DNA of 10,378 bases from an uncultured Selenomonadaceae bacterium (GTDB lineage: Bacteria > Bacillota > Negativicutes > Selenomonadales > Selenomonadaceae), in contig CAJOPK010000115.1 in assembly GCA_905236255.1 (NCBI GenBank), forward strand, positions 1 through 10,378, read 5' to 3'. Below are positions 7,503 to 10,378 of the stretch, one piece after another. The notes under the pieces were generated by a model. The model was not told the DNA's origin. It saw only the letters and a list, made by a program, of their open reading frames with translations, and did not search any database. Within the stretch, counting starts at the first letter, position 1. The number at the start of each line of letters is the position of its first letter. Both the position numbers and the translations under genes were made by a program.

Positions 7503-8233
7503 AAATTTTTCAAAGCCTTCAATCCGAGATAAAATCCGATTGCCGCGTACAAAATCAAAATCAAAAACGAATCCCGCATAAAAATTCCGCCGGTGCAGAG
7601 AGATCTTAAAAGTTGACTTGTATGAGTCAGAGGCAGACAATTTACAAAAAATCTTACGACTTCCGGCAAAGCTCCGGTCGAAAAAAATGTTCCGCACATG
7701 AAAGACATCGGCAACAAGACATAAGTATTCACCTGTGCCATTTCTTCATAAGTCGAAAGTTTCATTGCCGCAAAAAATCCGATCTCCGCAAAAATTATCG
7801 AATTTAAAATCAGCACGACAAACATTGACCCGCTCAACAAAATATTTGCCCCGAAAATTTCCGCCGTCAAAATTATTATCAGGGAAGATATTAAAGCCTT
7901 CAGTACCGCGCCGGAAATTTTCCCGATCAAAAATGCGGAAGGACTTACCGGCGACAGCAAATATTCTTCCAAACTTTTGTGATAGACGCGCTCGGCATGA
8001 ATCGGAATCATTCCGTGAAATCCCATGTTCATTGAATTTAAAGCCATTATGCCCGGCACAATGAAATCAAGATATGTTCCGGAAGAAAGTTGGACGTTTC
8101 TGCCCAATCCCCAACCGAAAGCCGTCAAATACAAGAGCGGCGCAACCGTCCTGCTCAAAATAAATTTTGTCAGGCGGCGTTTCAATACAAGCCAATCCCG
8201 CCAAAAAACCGTCCCGATGTCACGAAAATTCAT
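7490..8233 (-). CDS. ABC-2 type transporter permease
   Basis: Membrane subunit (247 aa) of a two-gene ABC-2 exporter, partner of the ATPase encoded immediately upstream. The N-terminus has the amphipathic FWRDWLVLKRRLTKFILSRTVAP stretch (about residues 10-32) leading into the first helix, then about six hydrophobic segments. SGTYLDFIVPGIMALNSM and the following HKSLEEYLLSPVSPSAFLIGKI are characteristic ABC-2/NodJ-like sequences (seen at about residues 51-103), the latter being the cytoplasmic 'E...L.SP.S' loop of the family. It starts in an ATGA shared with the ATPase stop, with GGAGG (8246-8242) 8 bases before the ATG. The cargo is unknown: the family exports polysaccharides, lipids, drugs or heme-like compounds. 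Confidence 0.9.
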   Translation of the reverse strand: MNFRDIGTVFWRDWLVLKRRLTKFILSRTVAPLLYLTAFGWGLGRNVQLSSGTYLDFIVPGIMALNSMNMGFHGMIPIHAERVYHKSLEEYLLSPVSPSAFLIGKISGAVLKALISSLIIILTAEIFGANILLSGSMFVVLILNSIIFAEIGFFAAMKLSTYEEMAQVNTYVLLPMSFMCGTFFSTGALPEVVRFFVNCLPLTHTSQLLRSLCTGGIFMRDSFLILILYAAIGFYLGLKALKNFQED

Positions 8234-9096
8234 AAGCCGTTCCTCCGTCCGGTCAATTCGATAAAAACGTCCTCCAAATTCGTCGGTCGTATTTTTACGT
8301 TTCCGGAAAATTCCGGGACAAATTTTGCGGCGGTTTCCCGGTCGCGAAAAAATTTGTAAGATTTTCCTTCCGTCCCTTCACATTCGACGGTGAAATTTCC
8401 CAATCGTTCGCAAAGATTTTTTGGAGAATCATTCGCGATAAATTTTCCTTTGTCGATTATTGCCGTCCTTCGGCAGAGTTTTTCCGCCTCCTCAATATAA
8501 TGAGTGGTGATTACGATTGTCACGCCGTTTTTTGAAAGGTCTTTTATTAAATCCCAAATTTTTCTCCTGACCTGCGGATCGAGTGCGACGGTCGGCTCGT
8601 CCATAAAAAGAATTTTCGGTCTGTGAACAAGAGCGCGGGCAATCAAAAGCCGGCGTTTCATTCCGCCGGACAATTTTGCCACATTGTAATTTGCATAATC
8701 GGAAAGTTCCATGTAATCGAGCAATTCTTTTATGCGATTTTGATAATCCGATTTTTCCATTCCGTAAAGTCGGGCGTGCAATTCAAGATTTTCCGCCGCA
8801 TTCAATTCGCGATCAAAATTTATGTGTTGCGGCACAACGCCGGGCAATTTTTTTATTTCCGGGTCGTTGCCGTCAAAAATTTTTCCGTCGTAAAAAATTT
8901 TCCCGGAAGTCGGTTTGATTTGTCCGGTCAACATTCGGATAATTGTGGTTTTTCCGGCTCCGTTCGGTCCCAAAAGTCCGAAAATTTCATTTCGTTCGAT
9001 GGAAAAACTTATATCGTCAACCGCCGTCTTGAAAGAAATTTTTTTGTCTTTGCCGACGGTTTTAAATTTTTTTGTAAGGTTAAAAACTTCAATCAT
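8230..9096 (-). CDS. ABC-2 type transporter ATP-binding protein
   Basis: Cytoplasmic ATPase (288 aa) of the exporter. Motifs: Walker A GPNGAGKTT (43-51), Q-loop Gln90 in GVVPQHINFD, signature LSGGMKRRL (142-150), Walker B ILFMDEPTVALDP (162-174) with Asp166 and Glu167, and switch His199 in TTHYIEEAE. The signature LSGGMKRR with VALDP is the DrrA/NodI/CcmA branch that pairs with ABC-2 permeases. About 65 residues follow the catalytic core and end in the LEDVFIELTGR motif common to this branch. The ATG at 9096 is chosen because GAGG (9105-9102) lies 5 bases before it and homologues start near 'MIEVxNLTKxF'; the frame is open 20 codons further but crosses a terminator hairpin there. The permease gene overlaps the stop (ATGA). 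Confidence 0.95.
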   Translation of the reverse strand: MIEVFNLTKKFKTVGKDKKISFKTAVDDISFSIERNEIFGLLGPNGAGKTTIIRMLTGQIKPTSGKIFYDGKIFDGNDPEIKKLPGVVPQHINFDRELNAAENLELHARLYGMEKSDYQNRIKELLDYMELSDYANYNVAKLSGGMKRRLLIARALVHRPKILFMDEPTVALDPQVRRKIWDLIKDLSKNGVTIVITTHYIEEAEKLCRRTAIIDKGKFIANDSPKNLCERLGNFTVECEGTEGKSYKFFRDRETAAKFVPEFSGNVKIRPTNLEDVFIELTGRRNGL

Positions 9097-9105
9097 AAAA
9101 ACCTC

Positions 9106-9135
9106 AAAAAAACGGAGCGGAAACTTTCCGCCCCG
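9106..9135 (-). terminator. Intrinsic terminator between the chelatase and the exporter genes
   Basis: On the minus strand CGGGGCGGAAA and TTTCCGCTCCG form a nearly perfect 11-bp arm pair (9135-9125 and 9123-9113; one G-U pair; the innermost A-U pairs must open to form the loop), followed by seven U (9112-9106). The G-U pair is A-C on the other strand, and the T-run is on this side only, so it works leftward. It ends the chelatase transcript, 31 bases after the stop codon, and its U-run directly touches the ribosome binding site of the ATPase. Confidence 0.88.
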
Positions 9136-9165
9136 AGCTTTAAAAATTCGATCCAAAAAATTTTA

Positions 9166-10173
9166 TCAATCTTTGTCGTTACCCTGCAAAGCTTCCCAAG
9201 CATCATTCGCCTGCTTTACATAGAGAGCGCGAATGGCTTTGTTTTCTCCCAAGCCGTGCAGATAAGCATTGACCGAAAAACCTTCTTTTGTCAAAATCGA
9301 TTTGTGTGAATCTTCTTCATCGCCCGCCATGTCGTTGTTTGCATGATCGCCGGCAACCATCATTATCGGAACAAGCGTAATATTTTTGATTTTATTCGCC
9401 TTCAATTTCGGAAGTACGGTTTCAAGATTCGGCCAGCCTTCGACGGTGTAAACGTAAACATTTTTGTAACCGGCTTCGTCAAGTTTTGCCTGAAGTACGG
9501 AGTAGTAGGCGTTTGCCGGTTGAGGAGTGCCGTGTGCCATGAGAAGAACGGCGGAATCTTTTCCGGGTTTCTTGATTTCGGTGAAAAGTGCTTTCACAAA
9601 ATCGGCAACGTCATCGTCCTGATCTTCCTGACCCTGCCAATAAATCAAGGAGGTTCCCAAGGTCATGGCTTTGAAATTTTTCTTGTAGTTGTGGAAAACC
9701 GCCTTGTCGTAATCGTATTCCATTCCCGGAATTACGTCGAGTGAAACCAACGCGACGCGGGTATAACCTTCCGCCTTCAGTTGGTCAAGAGCCTCTTCGG
9801 GAGTGGGATATTTGATCCCTTCATTTTTGTTGATGCGATCGATTATTATGTGACTTGTAAAAGCCGTAACGACTTTTGTGCCGGGATGGGCTTTTTCAAT
9901 TTCTTTTACGGTCGCTTCGATTGTCTTTTCGCGACTTTCCTTGAAAGTCGTGCCGAATCCCATGACGACGATCGCGTCTTTGTTTGCGAGCTTTGCAAAT
10001 TTCGCGTCTTTGTTTTCAAACTTCAAAACGCCGATTTGCGAGGCACGATGCAAAGATTCGGTAGCCGTCTTGACTTCCGGATTGAGTGAGTAAGCGGCTT
10101 CCGCAGGTGTACCTGCCCACAACGCCGCCGAGCATGCCAAAGAAAGGGCAAGCAATTTTTTAAGATCTGACAT
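9166..10173 (-). CDS. cbiK: Extracytoplasmic CbiK-family metal chelatase (sirohydrochlorin cobaltochelatase-like)
   Basis: Class II-type chelatase fold protein (335 aa). CbiK enzymes insert Co2+ (or Fe2+) into sirohydrochlorin. The family His/Glu/His metal-site residues are present: His214 in LLMAHGTPQPA, Glu245 in YTVEGWPN and His277 in VAGDHANNDMAGDEEDS, with the usual spacing of about 30 residues. The N-terminal half opens with the matching strand IVVMGFGTTFKESRE. Unlike cytoplasmic CbiK, it begins with a Sec signal peptide: KK, a hydrophobic run LLALSLACSAALWAG, and a cleavage site near AEA-AYS (26/27). It is therefore exported, as in Desulfovibrio CbiKP and the CbiK-like heme-binding protein IhtB of Porphyromonas. 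The ATG at 10173 has AGGAG (10186-10182) 8 bases upstream; an upstream TTG overlaps that site and is unlikely. No other cobalamin-synthesis gene is nearby, so a heme/iron role is as likely as cobalt chelation. Confidence 0.9.
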   Translation of the reverse strand: MSDLKKLLALSLACSAALWAGTPAEAAYSLNPEVKTATESLHRASQIGVLKFENKDAKFAKLANKDAIVVMGFGTTFKESREKTIEATVKEIEKAHPGTKVVTAFTSHIIIDRINKNEGIKYPTPEEALDQLKAEGYTRVALVSLDVIPGMEYDYDKAVFHNYKKNFKAMTLGTSLIYWQGQEDQDDDVADFVKALFTEIKKPGKDSAVLLMAHGTPQPANAYYSVLQAKLDEAGYKNVYVYTVEGWPNLETVLPKLKANKIKNITLVPIMMVAGDHANNDMAGDEEDSHKSILTKEGFSVNAYLHGLGENKAIRALYVKQANDAWEALQGNDKD

Positions 10174-10207
10174 AACAAGATCTCCTCTCAAAAAAACTTA
10201 ATATCGG

Positions 10208-10236
10208 TGCCGAAATATATATATCTTCATTCGGCA
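10208..10236 (-). repeat. Inverted repeat in the cbiK leader
   Basis: TGCCGAA (10208-10214) and TTCGGCA (10230-10236) are perfect inverted arms around a 15-base AT spacer that includes an alternating ATATATATAT (10215-10224). It begins about at the expected transcription start of the cbiK promoter. It could be a 5' mRNA hairpin that stabilises the transcript, or an operator for a dimeric regulator. No T-run follows it, so it is not a terminator. Which role applies cannot be decided from one copy. Confidence 0.55.
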
Positions 10237-10241
10237 AGCTA

Positions 10242-10269
10242 ATTATAGTTAATATTTTTACTCTGTCAA
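10242..10269 (-). promoter_or_regulatory. Consensus sigma-70 promoter of cbiK
   Basis: On the minus strand a perfect -35 TTGACA (10269-10264) and a perfect -10 TATAAT (10247-10242) are separated by 16 bases. Transcription would begin near 10235, giving a leader of about 60 bases before the ATG at 10173. Such a strong promoter suggests either high constitutive expression or control by a repressor binding around it. The spacer and flanks are very AT-rich, but I see only a poor match to a Fur box. Confidence 0.85.
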
Positions 10270-10291
10270 TGAAAATGCCGGAAAAATAACG

Positions 10292-10378
10292 TTGAACCTC
10301 TCCCGGCTAAAGCCGGAAGATTCATGAAAAGTTTGACGGTCAAGCCGCCCTTATTCTCAAAGGGCTGTCCAAAAGCCC
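10292..10378 (-). mobile_element. Probable right end of an IS200/IS605-family (tnpB-type) element, body outside the window
   Basis: Read on the minus strand, this stretch has a 9-bp hairpin UCUUCCGGC-UUUA-GCCGGGAGA (10320-10299) followed by GG and then TTCAA (10296-10292). A subterminal hairpin with a short loop followed by TCAA at the boundary is how IS608-like elements and their tnpB-bearing relatives end. The one G-U pair in the stem is C-A on the other strand, which indicates that the minus-strand copy is the functional one. Further inside are overlapping pairs: GCCCTT (10347-10352) with AAGGGC (10360-10365), and GGGCT (10362-10366) with AGCCC (10374-10378), as expected for a folded guide-RNA scaffold. 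The boundary is predicted at 10292/10291. No transposase or TnpB residues can be recognised in the 87 bases available, so the call rests on the end structure alone. Confidence 0.55.

Noticed and set aside
6843..7697. 284-codon open frame on the minus strand across the importer ATPase
   Set aside because: It overlaps an ATPase with every motif intact and the 3' end of the ABC-2 permease; the product is Phe/Arg/Tyr-rich with no recognisable domain and no ribosome binding site.
8623..9309. 228-codon open frame on the plus strand opposite the ABC-2 ATPase and chelatase
   Set aside because: It crosses two real genes and a terminator on the other strand, and its composition is that of an antisense shadow.
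10174..10241. Cobalamin riboswitch in the cbiK leader
   Set aside because: The leader is only about 60 bases and lacks the B12-box and multi-helix core, which needs about 200 bases.
10242..10260. Fur-type iron box over the cbiK -10 region
   Set aside because: The AT-rich sequence around TAATTATAGTTAATA pairs at only about four of seven positions in a 7-1-7 arrangement, which is what AT-rich DNA gives by chance.
10299..10320. The hairpin as a plain transcription terminator of a gene to the right
   Set aside because: On the minus strand the stem is followed by GGTTCAACG rather than a T-run, and on the plus strand by a mixed sequence, so it does not look like an intrinsic terminator; a transposon end fits better.

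Overview
The window is moderately AT-rich, gene-dense bacterial DNA, with nine complete protein-coding genes, the 3' end of a tenth, and what looks like one end of a transposon. The gene content (TmcAL, HtrA followed directly by RlmH, TrkH) points to the Firmicutes. A chelatase that carries a signal peptide would fit a lineage with an outer membrane, such as the Negativicutes (Selenomonas/Phascolarctobacterium-like). That placement is inferred from gene content and is not proven by any marker here.

Layout on the left: the tail of a ZnuA/TroA-type metal-binding lipoprotein (1-165) ends at a clear intrinsic terminator. A tightly packed plus-strand unit follows: a lipoprotein HtrA/DegP protease, rlmH (23S rRNA methyltransferase, sharing an ATGA with htrA) and trkH (potassium channel subunit). 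These are housekeeping and envelope functions. tmcAL (tRNA-Met cytidine acetate ligase) faces this unit on the minus strand.

Middle: divergent from tmcAL is a three-gene, translationally coupled ABC importer of the FecBCD/BtuFCD type: substrate-binding lipoprotein, FecCD permease and ATPase. Its substrates would be siderophore-iron, heme or a corrinoid.

Right: transcribed leftward are a CbiK-family chelatase with a Sec signal peptide (therefore extracytoplasmic), then a two-gene ABC-2 exporter (ATPase plus permease). An intrinsic terminator sits directly in front of the ATPase ribosome binding site, so the exporter may be read through from the chelatase promoter. That promoter is near-perfect (TTGACA, 16 bp, TATAAT) and is followed by an inverted repeat in the leader. 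Just upstream of it, 10292-10378 looks like the right end of an IS200/IS605-family (tnpB-type) element, with its body beyond the window.

The most interesting idea is functional. An exported CbiK homologue next to a FecBCD-type importer resembles known cases (IhtB of Porphyromonas gingivalis, CbiKP of Desulfovibrio) in which CbiK-like proteins work in heme or iron handling outside the cytoplasm rather than in cobalamin synthesis. No defence system, CRISPR array, tRNA or rRNA was seen.
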